The notes beneath the pieces are model-generated. The model was not told the origin of the DNA. It saw only the letters and a program-made list of their open reading frames with translations, and ran no database searches. 64,000 nt of DNA, taken from contig JAWUZG010000136.1 in the NCBI GenBank assembly GCA_036785705.1, positions 1,612,001 to 1,676,000 on the forward strand, read 5' to 3'. Below, piece by piece: positions 22,833 to 34,900 of this stretch. The position numbers and the translations under genes are program-made. The DNA comes from Acanthornis magna (Eukaryota; Chordata; Aves; Passeriformes; Acanthizidae). Every line of letters starts with the position of its first letter. Position 1 is the first letter of the stretch.

Positions 22833-24944
22833 GAAACACAGATCATTGGGATTCAATGCAGGCAGTAATTTAGATTTTGGTAAGGGTAAGTAATATATTT
22901 TCTAAAGATGTTTACACACCAGCTGCACTAAAATAACCTAATTTCATACAGCAAAACATTAAAGTATTAGTTTTACCCTTTATTTGAGAAAATGTGTAAG
23001 GTAATCAGTATTCTTGAATTACTTTGAAATTTTAAAAAAGATAGCCTAAGGACTTGGGTATGTTTGTGTGGGATTTCACGTGCACACATCCACCCTATTG
23101 AAGGATTTTAGGATTTTTTTAATCTCTTGTAGTAGTAAAGTAACTGCATTGTTGCTTTCACTCAGTCTTTGAGACGCGAGTCCTTTCTCACTGCCACACA
23201 GCTTATGGCTTGCACTCAAATTGTGTTCTCTTCCCTTTTATTTCTTTTTTTTCTGGTTCTAAAGTGTAAATTGTGTCCTGCCACTCTATGGGATTTTTCT
23301 CCCTTAATGATATGGAGGGAGATAACTACTCATAGTGCTGACAGAGGTAAGAGTACCGGGATAAGTAATACCTCAGCTGCAGAATGATATACTGCTAGTG
23401 GGAGTAAACTCCAGATTCATATCCCAAAACACTAGTTAGTCTATCAGCACTTCTGCCATTATCTCCTCGGCCACAAATCCAAAGTTTCAAGGTCAGCTGT
23501 AGCTGTATTGAAAATCTGGAGATCTGAGAGAAGCCCAGTGAATTAACAACCCCTTTCTGCCTGAATTTTGTTTCTGATGTGAGGCTGCTTAAATGCCTCC
23601 TTTTGGCTGGATCAGTGCAATGGGATGAGGGTAAATATAAAGCCTATACAGATAAAGTCACATTTTTAGAGGGAAGAAATAGTATTTGAAAAAATATCGA
23701 GTATTTTAGACCACAGAAAGTATAAAGTCAGAAAGCCTTTTTTGTTGAGGCTTAAGTAATTACCCATGTAAATAAGTATGCACCTTTAATATTGACACCA
23801 TGATAATTTTTCAGAACAGAGACTGGTTGAGTCAATTCATTTAAACCCAGATTTAATTGTTCCAAAGTCTTAAGAAAAAAATGGTTAAAGGGAAAAAAGG
23901 ACATAACTAGGTTCGAAATCCTAATAATCAACTCTAATATGGATCAACTGAAGAAAAAACCTGGACGCATGATAAGAAATCAAGAGATGTTGCCTCTGAA
24001 GAAAACTGGAGGAATCTGGTTTATCTCTTGTGGAAAAGAATAGATATAATAAGTAATGTAGGTGCTGCTGCAGAGGGGGAAGAAAAGGATAATGGATGGG
24101 AGGCTGGTGACAAACTCAAGGTTACAACTCATTTGTTGGCCAAACTTTCCTGGTGAGCTCACATACACACAATCTTGCAAACTCAGTGCTTTATTAACTG
24201 CGTGGTGTAAACCTGTCTGAAATAAATTTCCCACTGGTATCAAACCCTAAGTCTCTCAGCAGCGTAGATCATCTTTTGCTTTGTTCTTGTTTCCCTGCAA
24301 TCTATTAGCATGAGGTTGGCACTAATGCTTTTTCCTACACATGAGATCAGGGACTGTAAAACTATTGTGTGAGTAAACTCTTCTTCTATTCATATCCATC
24401 AATAAATTTGGAACTGAAGTATATATGCTCAAAGTAGGCTTTAACCTTCATCTTAACTTTTTGAGTAGCTTTTTACATTAACATGCTATAGCTGTCTCAT
24501 GGTCTCACATTACTACCTGAATTTAAGACTGGAAGTACATCCAGCTTCAGCAATTGCTTGTCACTCACCTGTTGAAATCTGCATTTATATTGTTAATTGC
24601 TCTGAGTGATTTCTCCTCCCTAGCACTGTGCCCACTACTGCACTACCTTCACCTGGGCTGGCAGAAACCATTTTCCATCATAGGTCAAGAGGACTCCAGA
24701 ATAAAATCCTTTCTGCTAATGCAAAAACTGTTGCTGTTTTTTCTTAAATACTGCAATGCTTTCAGCACTTTCTCCTTTTTGTGTTTGTTCATGTCCCCTG
24801 GAACTCGGTTTTAGATGAAGCACACTGGATGGATGCCTTCTTCCTTGTGACCTGAAATTGATTTTAAGCAGCCATTTAGGAGCAATTCTGATGAAACTTT
24901 AAAGACTGTATGTGATGATGTGCTCGTGCAACTTCTCAGACGAG
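22833..24944. other. Unique AT-rich DNA, nothing recognised
   Basis: About 2.1 kb without a recognised gene, RNA or repeat. Short open frames (under 90 codons) are unsupported. Confidence 0.5.
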
Positions 24945-25622
24945 CCATGTGTACCATCCAGGCTGGGGGATGAGCAGATGGAGCAGCCCTGGGGAGGAGA
25001 GCTTGGGGGTGCTGTGGGTGAGAGCTGGACATGACCCAAATCTGGGCTGATCCCACAGCGTGGGCAGCAGGAAACAGGGGATTCTGCCCCTCTGCCCAGC
25101 TCAGGTGAGACCTCACCTGCAGAGCTGCCCCAGCCCTGGGACCCCCAACAACAGAAGGACCTGGAGCTGCTGGAGAGAGTCCAGAGGAGGATCCAGGACA
25201 ATCAGAGGGATGGAGCAGCTCTGCTGCGAGGAAAAGCTGACAGAATTGGGATTGTTCAGCCTGGAGAAGAAAAGGCTTTGGGGTGACCTCATTGCAGCAT
25301 TCCAATGCCTGAAGAGTCCAATAAAAACGGAGAGAGACTATTTACAAGGCATGTAGTGATTGGACAAGGGGGAATAGATTCAAACTGAGAGTAGGTTTAG
25401 GCTGGATATAGGAAAAGATTGCTCCCCGTGAAGGTGGGGAGGCCCTGGCACAGGTGCCCAGAGAAGCTGTGGCTGCCCCTGGATCCCTGGAAGAATCCAA
25501 GGCTGGGTTGGATGGGGCTTGGAGTAACCTGGGACAGCGGAAGATGTCTCTACCATGGCAGGGGGTGGAATTGAATGGGCTTTAAGGTCTTTTCCAGCCC
25601 AAACAATTCTGTGGTTTTACCT
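24945..25622 (+). mobile_element. CR1 LINE 3' portion, ~680 bp, longest copy here (forward)
   Basis: The 5' part (GGCTGGGGGATGAGCAGATG, GAGAGCTGGACATGACCC, GCGTGGGCAGCAGG, AGGTGAGACCTCACCTGC, GGACCTGGAGCTGCTGGAGA, GTCCAGAGGAGGATCC) corresponds to the 3' end of the reverse-transcriptase open reading frame region and what follows it. The 3' part (GCCTGGAGAAGAAAAGGCTT, GGCCCTGGCACAGGTGCC, TGGCTGCCCCTGGATCC, GGCTTTAAGGTCTTTTCC) ends in ACAATTCTGTGGTTTT. It is 5' truncated like nearly all CR1 copies and has scattered small indels. No functional open frame remains. Confidence 0.95.
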
Positions 25623-26717
25623 TCTGAACTTAATTTGGTATTTCAGATATAGGGTCTGAATAGTCACCCAGAAGATTGCTTCTCTGAAAAATTCTCCCCC
25701 AGTACCACTTTTTGTAGGAGTATGTATTGTTCCTTCTGATTTCTTATTTTTGCTTTTTAACACCACACGTTGACACTATGGAACAGCTTGTTATCCCTCC
25801 AAAGAGACGGTCACACTTAGCATTTATATGAAATGGGAGAAACTTTATCCCAGTCTTGAGCTCTCTATTTTAGATGAGTTTTGAATGACTGAAGCAATGC
25901 CTGGGACAGGTATAGGTTTTTTATTTGCTGCAAGGCTGAGGCTGTGATACTTTAGTGCTAAGGCAATCTTTGGAGCCAGTAGAGTGGTCCTAGAGTTATG
26001 GATAAAGCTGGACATTTAACACATACGGCAGTGTCTGGGATTTTCTTCGAGCACGTGAAGATCAGAGATTAGAAAAAAAAAATTAATTTTCTTTCCACTT
26101 AACTCTAAATAGTGTATTTTGATAGCAGCTGACATATGGAAAGCTGGGGGGAAAAAGTGCTTTGAAATGTAAGTAATGTTTGTCAGAAATAGAAGCCACG
26201 TAATGATATGACAATATCCCAAACGGTTTGCATGGTGTCGTAACTATATTATTTGTTTTGATTTGACTGCAGTAGAAAACACCCCTCCACAGACTCTGCC
26301 TGGCTTGTCAGTTATGTAAAATCACAAACCCTAAATCAAAGCCATCAGCTCCTTCTTTCTGCTAAATATCAGCACAATCAAACACTACCACCTGCAGACA
26401 CTGTCCTGTATCTCCGTCCCCCTCTGCTGAGGCCAGGGAGTGAGAATGGTCTACAGAGTTAGCTACCAGCCTAAAAAAGCTGCTCTGTATGTTTGAGGAT
26501 TTAATTTGTACATATTTAATCCCACCCTCGGTTCACAGTTTTGTATAGTCTATGTACTGTGATCATATAAAAGTCAGGTTGTGAGGGAATGTATGAGGTC
26601 TGTAGTGCAACTTCCTGTGCAAAAAAAAGGTTCACCTCAAAGTCAGAGCATGTTGTCCAGTTGAGTGTTGGAAATCTCCAAGGATGAAGATTTAAACTAC
26701 TCATTTGGACCTTTGTT
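25623..26717. other. Unique DNA, nothing recognised
   Basis: About 1.1 kb of AT-rich sequence with no supported gene or repeat. Confidence 0.5.
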
Positions 26718-26822
26718 CTGGCACTTAACCAGTTAGTGGTGGCCTGGGCAGTGGTGGGTTAACAGTTCAACTCAATGGTCTTAAATGTCTTTTCCAAACT
26801 AAATAATTACCTGATTCTGATA
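26718..26822 (+). mobile_element. CR1 LINE 3' tail, old copy (forward)
   Basis: It reads CTGGCACTTAACC, AGTTAGTGGTGGCCTGGGC, AGTGGTGGGTTAACAGTTC, then CAATGGTCTTAAATGTC, TTTTCCAAACTAAATAATT and ACCTGATTCTGAT. This fits the CR1 subfamily with GGCACTT...ATGGTTTAGTGGTGG. Divergence is high. Confidence 0.75.
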
Positions 26823-29800
26823 ATTCTTCCTCAGTTTTATTTTGTCTCGATGCTTGCTGAGAGTTTCTGCAGTCACTCTTGTCCTGCTCCTCTATTCCTT
26901 GGAAAGGTAAGAAACTGGAAAAAACCAAATTTCTATACCTGCAATGGCAGGTTGGAAGTCTTGGAGTCCAAGAGAAAGAATGTTTGTGCTCAAACATCAT
27001 ATCGATGTCAGCCTGTTAGTGAATACCATCTGTATCAAGGGAAAGACAGAATTCAAATGTCCTGCACAGATAACTGCATGGCTCAAAAACTGTCTGGAGG
27101 TGATGCCTGTGGAAAAGATTAAAATAACACCTATGAAGGAAAAGCAACAAATTCAGAATAGAAGCCTCACTCAGAGTGCTCATGTCCTGGTAAGTCTGAT
27201 CATGATTATCCCTGCTTCAGATCCAAGGCTCTACATCTGAGCTACAACAGAAGCTGCATTTACTTGGAGAGAGGGAGGTGCATTTAAAATTAAAAAAAAA
27301 AAAAATCGAATGTGTTTTATATGAGATATATATATTTGGAACAAATTTTCTGCAGAAGCTGAGAAAGCAACAGCTTTGCCTGATAGATCCTCCCAAGGGA
27401 GCTGTGGCTCAGAGCAGTATCAGACTTGCGTTCATCTTCACAATGGAGCAATCCTGGGAGCAGATAAAGCGCACAGAGTGAGCACCTAGAAGAAAGGCTT
27501 AAGTTTGCCAGTGAAAAATAGCATTCATTCAAAGCTGGAGTGAGTTGTTTCAGGCGGGTTTCTCTGCTTTATTTTGTTAAACTTCAGTCTGATCACAGCT
27601 CGAGCTCAGCAGCGGTTTAAAAACTCCGGCAACACAAAACCAGCCATGCTATCGTCCAGCTTATGTCAGCTTATTTTGATTCAACAGCAGCCCTGGAGAC
27701 AGAGCTGGCACTGCTCTAAACTCTTTGTGGGTGCAGTTTAGTGCTCAATGCTCCTTTACAATGCCCAGACTTAAGCGCTAAAGGGAAGGCAAAGACGAGG
27801 GGAAAAAAAAAAAAACCCACAACCTTTTCACTTGCTCTGTGAATCCATATGGTTTCTGAGGTAAAAACATGCAGTGTTCATGGTGGTACATTTGGATTTC
27901 TTGAGAGAAGCGTCTCCCTCTTGGATTGATCCCGTGGTGGAAACAAGGCGCTGAACTTATTTTTAGATACAAAGCAAGTGGTTCACAGACACCTCGTGTA
28001 ATGAGTTTCTGTGATGTACTGCAACAGGGGCAAAAATCGCAAGAGCAGGGCTGTAAATGAAGTCTCCTGGCTGAGGAAGTATTTCTGTCACCGCAGTGCC
28101 CATGTAGGTTAATTCCTAAACCCAAAGCACTGAGGTGTTTCCAGAAGTGGATGTCTGTAGGACGGCAGGCTTTCAAAAGCAACTGATGTACCCAAAGCTG
28201 TGAGGAACTCCCTGTTCACTTCCCAATGCACTATAAAAGATTTCCTAACTATTGTTAAACAATTAAACATTATCTGCCCCCTCTTTGCTTCCCTCAGGAC
28301 CTGGAACAGGAGATACATCCACATGGTGACCTGAACCCGGGCCCTAACTTGGTAATTAACTTCCTGTGAGGCAAATTCCGAGCACAATTTGAGAGTCATG
28401 ATATTGCTGAGACAGTATTTGCTAATATATGCTTTAGTTTATGCTAATTCCCAACAGTTTGCAATTAGCTACAGCCACACATCCTTTCCAGAGCTCTTAA
28501 CTTTTGGGGCTGTAAATGCCAGCAGGAATACTGGATTTAGCATACAACTGTGACCTTAGTCTGTTTGGCTGTGTCTGGGGCTCATGAGAGAGGTCTGTAA
28601 TTATTTGTAGATTTTTTTGGTCTGGGATTCAGGCTGTAGCTGCTTTCTGCACGTTTCATCTTGCTGGATGTTTGTTGACTAAGCTTCTTAAAACATTCGA
28701 CACATCAGATGGATGATTGTGAAGTCTGAAAAATGCGAATAATACCTGGTTGTTTGAAGCCACAGAATAATGAACAGAATTCTGAAAGAAGCAGAAGGTC
28801 AGAAAATGCTGGTATCTGATGTTTTATACATGCAAAACCATGGGCATAGCAGAATTAATTTCTTTGGGCAGCAAGGCAAGGAGCAAAGGAAAGAGCAGCT
28901 TAGATGGGAGAAGGATGAACTGTGAAATAAGCAAGCTTAAAAAAATAAAATAAATATTCATGGGAAAGATGTTACTTTTAACATTTAAAAAAAGCAGAAA
29001 ATTGATATATTTTAATATGTTGTGGGGGTGACTGTACTGCTACAGAACGAAACACCTTTCTGATTAAAGGCTGATTCTTAAAACCCAAATCCTCTAAAAT
29101 AAAATGAAAAAATTATAATAAAAATAACACATTTAATTTATTTATGTTTTAGAAGTTACATACATAATGGCCAACAAAATATTGCCTGCGGATGCCTGCA
29201 GAATTTTAACTCTGTCCTCCTGCAAACACATTAAAATGGAAACTTAACTGGCAATTCCTCTTGAGCCCAGGTTATATGAGTATTTCTTTCTTATTTCATA
29301 CAAAAGATGTGAGAGCTTTGTATTCAGCAGGGAGCAGAAGATTACAGATGCAGCCTGTGTAATGTTCTCCTCTATTTTGATCATACCTCAAATTCTGTAG
29401 GTACTAAATGAAGGGATGAAAACAAAGGCTCTGTATATCCCCAGCTGCTTGAATCCGTGATCAATGGGATCTCTCATATCATATTCAGCAGCACAATGTT
29501 AATCAAGGTCACAGTCTCTTTTTTTTTTTGCAGTGATTAAGGGTCATGTCAGAGAAGACATATTTCTTTGATTGTTTATGTTATTCACATCTGATAGGGA
29601 CTAAAATCACTCGTGCCCAGTTAGATGTTCCAGCCTGAGGCAGTTTGAGTGGATGCTGGGAATTCAGCAATGTTTCCAGTTCAACTTTTGCTGTACTCAC
29701 ACATTGTGTAGGATTTTCTGAGACACACCGGAGTTTTAAGGATTATATATTGCCAGTGGGCACGTTCCCTTGATTTGTGTGTTTTGATCTTCCTTATCTA

Positions 29801-30353
29801 CAACAGTCCAAAATCAGGGTGATAAACAGAGTTTTCCAGGCATCCTTTTTTCCACCTGGGCTTAAAGGAAGATCTGTCCTACGCAGATTTTCTGAGAGGA
29901 GGGAAAAATTGTGGCTGCTAATTGCATAAGTAGTTTATTATTCAAACTTCACAGCTCATTTGCAGCAGCACACCAAAGGACAGTTGTCTATTTTAACTGC
30001 TGCTGAGGAGTCTGTGGAAAATCTGTCAGAGTCCCCCAAAAATGAGAAATTGGTGAGAGTATAGCAGAGAGGGCTGGAGGCTGGAGCACAGGAGTGAGGG
30101 AAGTTGCAAAGGGAATTAGAGCAACCTTCCTTCCACTGCCTAGGGTGACACGGAGAGGAGACAGAGTAGAGTCTCGGGGTTGCACAGTGAAAGGCCAAGA
30201 GGCAAAGGCCACATGTTTCAGCAGCAGAAACTCACATGGGGTTTTAGGAAATTCATTTTCCCTTCAGCACCGGAGCAGAGGCTCAGCAGGTAGGGAGCAG
30301 AATCACAGAGCCTGCAGATTTTCCAAACTTCAGAATTGTCCATGAAATAGAGA
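26823..30353. other. Unique DNA, nothing recognised except homopolymer runs
   Basis: About 3.5 kb. A-runs occur near 27293-27305 and 27810-27822 and a T run near 29521. Open frames up to 134 codons are unrecognised. The stretch 28380-28480 has several AT-rich homeodomain-like motifs, which is weak evidence of regulation. Confidence 0.5.
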
Positions 30354-30621
30354 CAAGAAAAGGGGAATGGCTTCAGAATAGAAGAGAATTGGTTTAAATG
30401 AGATATTGGGAAGAAATTCTTCGCAATGATGGTAGTGACGCCCTGGTACAGGTGCCCAGAGAAACTGTGGCTGCCCCTGGATCCCTGGAAGTGCCCAAGG
30501 CCAGGTTGGACAGGGCTTGGAGCAACCTGGGATAGTGGAAGTTGTCCCTGCCCACAGCAGGAGGTTGTAATGAAACGATTTTTAAGGTCTCTTTCAGCCT
30601 CAACCATTCCGTGAGTCTATA
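30354..30621 (+). mobile_element. CR1 LINE 3' fragment (forward)
   Basis: It reads GGGGAATGGCTTCAGAATAG, ATATTGGGAAGAAATTCTTC, CCCTGGTACAGGTGCCCAGA, GAAACTGTGGCTGCCCCTGG, TGCCCAAGGCCAGGTTGGAC, AGGGCTTGGAGCAACCTGGG and TTTTTAAGGTCTCTTTCAGC, ending in ACCATTCCGTGAGTCTAT. The order is fully collinear with CR1. Confidence 0.93.
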
Positions 30622-30654
30622 AAATCAGATTTATCTTGGAGGTTGCTCCTACTT

Positions 30655-30727
30655 TGGGCAGGAGTTTGCAGAACAGACCTCCAGAGATTGGTTCTGGGCA
30701 TGGCTATTGACTGATTCTGTGATTCTG
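30655..30727 (+). mobile_element. Possible second, degenerate CR1 tail (forward)
   Basis: GGGCAGGAGTTTGCAGAACA, GACCTCCAGAGATTGGTTC and TGACTGATTCTGTGATTCTG match in order a CR1 tail of the GACCTCCAGAGGTCC type ending in GATTCTGTGATTCTG. The middle is diverged, so this is a weak call. Confidence 0.4.
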
Positions 30728-31477
30728 GCTGTGTGGATCTCTCCTGGGGATAGGAAGATCCTCTCTGAAATAAAAAAGTGACACTGGAGAAGCAGTGAAT
30801 GCAATGAGTTTTAATTATGAGGATGAGATCAAAGGGCATTCGTCAGCTCAGTTCAGAACACTTGTATATGACACAGTTCAAAAGTCAAGAAAACAAAAGT
30901 TGCAGGGATCTATAAACACCTTGGAAATCTCCAGGAGCTTTCCAAAGCGTGTCTCTTCTGTTAATAAACCAAGCATTTCTAATTAGTGTGAGTGACCACA
31001 AAACTCTAACCAAGGAGCACAAATTAAAGAAAGCACACAGCCTAATTTAATGACTCTAGAAGTTATTACCTGCCTACACGAAGCCTGACATGAGGAGAGT
31101 GTTGAGTGAATTATGTGGATTGAATGAGAAATGTGGTGGGCTTGTGCCAAGTGGAGGAATGAGAGGGGAAGAGGGGGGAGCAGCTCATTTACCCCAGATC
31201 AGAAATCCATATGCTTGTTAACCAGGCACTGGCTACATCCCAACATGAAAAATGAAGTTTACATTGTGTGTGTGAACCAGTAATTTGCATTGATTTGCAC
31301 ATGATTTGTGTCTAATTTGCTAATCGTTAAACTCCATGTGATATGTAAATAGGTAGAAAGTTAAAACCTTGGCTTTAAATTCATTCACTTTGACAATTTA
31401 ATCTGCTTGGCAGGAGCTGCCTTCTCTCACACAGTTTGGGCGCATTGGTGCACACTCCACGAAAGACTTGCAAAAAG
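30728..31477. other. Unique DNA upstream of the solo LTR
   Basis: Apart from the octamer-like cluster, no gene or repeat was recognised. Composition is AT-rich, in contrast to the GC-rich LTR inserted directly downstream. Confidence 0.45.
31283..31320 (+). promoter_or_regulatory. Four ATTTG motifs at helical spacing, one perfect POU octamer
   Basis: ATTTGCAT (a perfect octamer motif) at 31283, ATTTGCAC at 31293, ATTTGTG at 31304 and ATTTGC followed by TAAT at 31315 are spaced 10, 11 and 11 bases apart. Octamer motifs bind POU-domain factors. Whether this cluster is bound is unknown, and AT-rich sequence can give such clusters by chance. Confidence 0.3.
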
Positions 31478-31483
31478 GCCTTT
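31478..31483 (+). repeat. Left target-site duplication of the solo LTR
   Basis: GCCTTT immediately precedes the TG that starts the LTR and is identical to the six bases after its CA end. Confidence 0.88.
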
Positions 31484-31978
31484 TGAAGCGGGTCTGCCCC
31501 TATGCTGCCTCCGCCTCCCAGGCCGGCTCCGCCTGCCGTGGGAGGACTTTGGGGTTTGAGCTTCTGGGTCCGCCCCTGGCTCCCGGGGAAGGCGTGCCCA
31601 GGGCTCAGGATCCGCCCACCTTTCCTGAACCTTCTTGTCAGTTATGTATATGATTGGATGACTTGAATTGTACTCCTCCTTCCTTTGTTACTATTGGTTA
31701 CTGTATGCTTGTACCCTCCCTCTCCCTCTTTCCCTATTGGTCATTCCTTCCCATACTTAATTGGCTGCACCTGGCAGTCAGGGCCCTTCTCCCTGTGCCC
31801 TTCGTGGGTGCAGGGGGGAATGGCTAGGCCCTCTTCCCCTGCGCTCCCTCCCAACCACCAGCAACCCTCACCCCTAAATAGAGGAGAGCTTGGGGAGAGA
31901 ACAACTCCCACCAGCCTTTTGCCTCCTTGCGTCGTTTTTCCATCGACACGCGACGCGAGTCTCCTTCTAATTACAACA
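31484..31978 (+). mobile_element. Solo LTR of an endogenous retrovirus (class II-like), 495 bp
   Basis: The element begins TGAAGCGGGTCTG and ends ATTACAACA, giving TG...CA termini. It is flanked by a perfect 6-bp direct repeat GCCTTT (31478-31483 and 31979-31984). Six-base target duplications are typical of class II (ERVK/alpharetrovirus-like) integrations. No internal gag, pol or env sequence follows, so this is a solo LTR left by recombination between two LTRs. Its GC-rich, CpG-containing sequence contrasts sharply with the AT-rich flanks, which suggests a fairly recent insertion. The orientation is plus, from the order CCAAT boxes, TATA-like box, then 3' end. Confidence 0.92.
31570..31880 (+). 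promoter_or_regulatory. LTR promoter: GC boxes, four ATTGG boxes, TATA-like box
   Basis: GC-box-like CCGCCC motifs lie at 31570 and 31612. ATTGG (inverted CCAAT, the NF-Y site) occurs at 31653, 31693, 31736 and 31760. A TAAATA TATA-like box lies at 31875-31880. The order fits a retroviral U3 region. Transcription would be expected to start about 25-30 bases past the TATA-like box. No canonical AATAAA is seen in the rest of the LTR. Activity is not shown by sequence alone. Confidence 0.6.
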
Positions 31979-31984
31979 GCCTTT
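31979..31984 (+). repeat. Right target-site duplication of the solo LTR
   Basis: GCCTTT directly follows the terminal CA of the LTR and matches the left copy exactly. Confidence 0.88.
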
Positions 31985-34900
31985 CACTCATTGTTTCCTC
32001 CTATTGTTCCTGTCCAAAGACAGATTGAACTTTCCCAGTTTTTTAGGATTTTTGAGATGCTTAGGTTATTCCACAGCCATTTGTATGACTTGTGGTCAAC
32101 CTGTATGTAAGACTGACCAATCCAGCTAATGATGCCTTTGAGATGCCTGAAATACGGAAGGGATGCAGAGCAGAAAATGTAGGAATGACAGAAGTAAAAA
32201 TAGTTGCCTGCAAGACACTGCATTGGTGCCAATGTGAGCAGGACCAGGCTGAAAATATGCAACTGGACCTTCTAATATTTCAGATAAATGCACTACTTTA
32301 TTTTAAATGTGTCTAAATACAAAAGGACAATCACTGTATTGCAACATTAAAAAAAAAAATGGTAGCAATTTGGTAGGGGTTTTTTTCTGGGATAAAAGTA
32401 AGAGATGACTAAATTGGGGTATTTGATATTATCAGTGCCTCAGATATCTTGAGTGATTTCAGGACCATGAGAAATGTTATTATCAAAGCTGGAGCAAAAA
32501 AGTATGAAGAGGTTTCAAAGATCAAATGGGGTTCGACATTCTGTTAAAGAAAGTCTTGTTAGCAATGTATGCAGTGCTAATACATTTTGTTGGCTGTAGG
32601 AATATGTTAATGTTTCCTGCTGTCCTAGGAGACAAAAATGGTATGTAAATGAATTTGTTTCATATCTGGGCTGTTTGGTAATTAAAAAAAACAAAAACAA
32701 AAACAAAACAAAAAAAATTCAAAAAGCATTTTAACAACCACAAAAATTCACAAAGTGTAAGTCAGTGAATGAGGCAGTGGATTATTAAAAAAAAATTATC
32801 GATTTACTCTCACTTGTTTGTTATGAATCTATAACTCCTCACACTGAACAATAGGAGTAATTATGTATGACAGAGGATGGAGAAGAGGTTTCAAAGTGGA
32901 CTCTGCAGACTAATGAACACCAGTCAATAGATAACTCATCACTGGAACTCATCCTGCACGGGGGAAGTCATTGGGAATATTTTATCTTCACTGGGGCCAA
33001 CCCCAGACCTTGGAGAGCGAGGTCAGCTCGAATCCTGCCAGCAATGCCTTGTGAGCCCTTCCACCTCACTGCCCTGTGCCCTGCAGCCACTGCAGATTGG
33101 ACTAGCCATTGATTTCACACTATTTTGATTGTCTTATAATGCAAATGCTGACCTTGATAGGGGAAGGTTTTCACTTTCTGGCTTTTTGTTTTGCAGTTGC
33201 CAACACAGCAATTAATACATATTTAGTAGAATCCAAAATTAGCCACTCCTGAAAGTAATTATGTGCTAATTATGCAATTATTTTATTTTATATAGGCAGC
33301 AAAAAATTTTAAAGCACTTCAATTATAGTTTCTTCAAAAAATCAAGTCAACTACTACTTGACTTAAATAGTAATTTATAAAATAATTTGACACTTGACAT
33401 TTTAAGATTTTAGGTATTTTTACAGCATTCTTATTGTGAATCTAACAAAACCATTTTTTTCTTTATCTGCTTTTTTTCCTAGTATTAGAAATTTGATGTG
33501 GCTTTACCTTACCCATCTGTCTGAAATTAGCAGATTATATATTTATATAAATTACTTATTATCAGATTAATATATGTTTGCCTGACTCCTAGCAGTTTTG
33601 GTTGAGTTGGAAATAAATCTTTTAAATAGATTTGAAGAAGGGGGGGCAGCATAATTTTGTGTGTAAGTGAGGCTGATCAGACCAAGATTCTTTGTGTACC
33701 TGATGCTTAATTTCCTCTTTATGCTTTTGGAATCTGCTGGCTGTTGTTGCTTCATTTATCAGAAGTGGCAAACAGAGACAGGTAAGGGTCAAAATGTTGT
33801 GTGAGAATTCTAAATAGGCAAACCCAAACCAGTGCTTCCAACCAAAGAAAACCATACAAACTCAACCTGTTTTTGTTGGCCAGCCAGTGTTTCCAGCAGC
33901 ACTTCCTGACTGATGTGTTGGTAGCTTAAAACCAAGTACAGCTCCCCAGGGAATGGTCCAGATCCATGACCAGGCAGCTGGAGCATCACAGTGGCTTTCC
34001 CTGTACTGACTATTGCAACAGGGAAAAGATTTTGGGAGCGGATGATGAGGGAAAGCAGTAGGAGATAGGACTCCAACACACAGGAAAGCAGGATTCCCTA
34101 GTTCAGCTGCTTTTGAATTATTTTAATTCTCCTTTAAAAGATGTCTCCACAGCGCTTTATCTCCATAACAATATTGTTCTAGACAGGATCTGCTGTGCTC
34201 AGAGGGAAGCTCTCGTTTGTGTACAGGAAACAAATAGCATCAATCAAATCACACTTATGACCCTACCCTTTCTGCATAATAATACAATAATAGGGGTCGG
34301 ATTTAGTGCTGCTCAGACTCTGCTGGTAATTAGGAGTTCAAGTGAATTTGAGTCTTATTTTTGTAACCAATATGGAAAGACATTCACGGAAGAATTACAA
34401 AATAATGTTATGCTGTTTGATAGCTGAGAATTTAAGGGCAGGGAGGGGTGAGTTATAAACCCAAGATTTTAAGTGCTTGTTGACTCTAGCACTGAGTGAG
34501 TCTTTTTTGATATGAAATGAATTTTTATCACTATCAAAAACCAGGCAATATTAAGGTGTTCACATTTACTAAAAAGGATTTTGCCAAAACCTTTGTAGAT
34601 CCTGTAGAGAAAAGCCCATCTTTAAAAGAAAACTTTCCTCTCTCTTCCCAAAGGAAGAGTTTTGACCACCCTCTTGAAATGTTGCCAGCTGCTTGCAGCT
34701 ATTTGCTCTGGATGTGGTCACTCTTTTGAAAGTTTTATGCCGTCCTTGTCAGTAAAAGTACATCTGGGGAGAAGAGTGAGATGTTCCTGGAGTCCTTGAT
34801 CCCATCCAGCAGCTGTCAGTCCAGACAGTGCTCCCCGAGGGGCTGTCTCCTGTAACCCAGCTCTGCTTCTTGCTCTCCCCTCAAGGAGGCTGTGGTGGGG

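Noticed and set aside
24945..25622. An active CR1 element
   Set aside because: Only about 680 bases of the 3' part remain, with indels and no intact reverse-transcriptase or endonuclease frame.
32867..33112. 81-codon plus-strand frame in a GC-richer patch as a coding exon
   Set aside because: No recognised similarity and no convincing splice-site pair around it.
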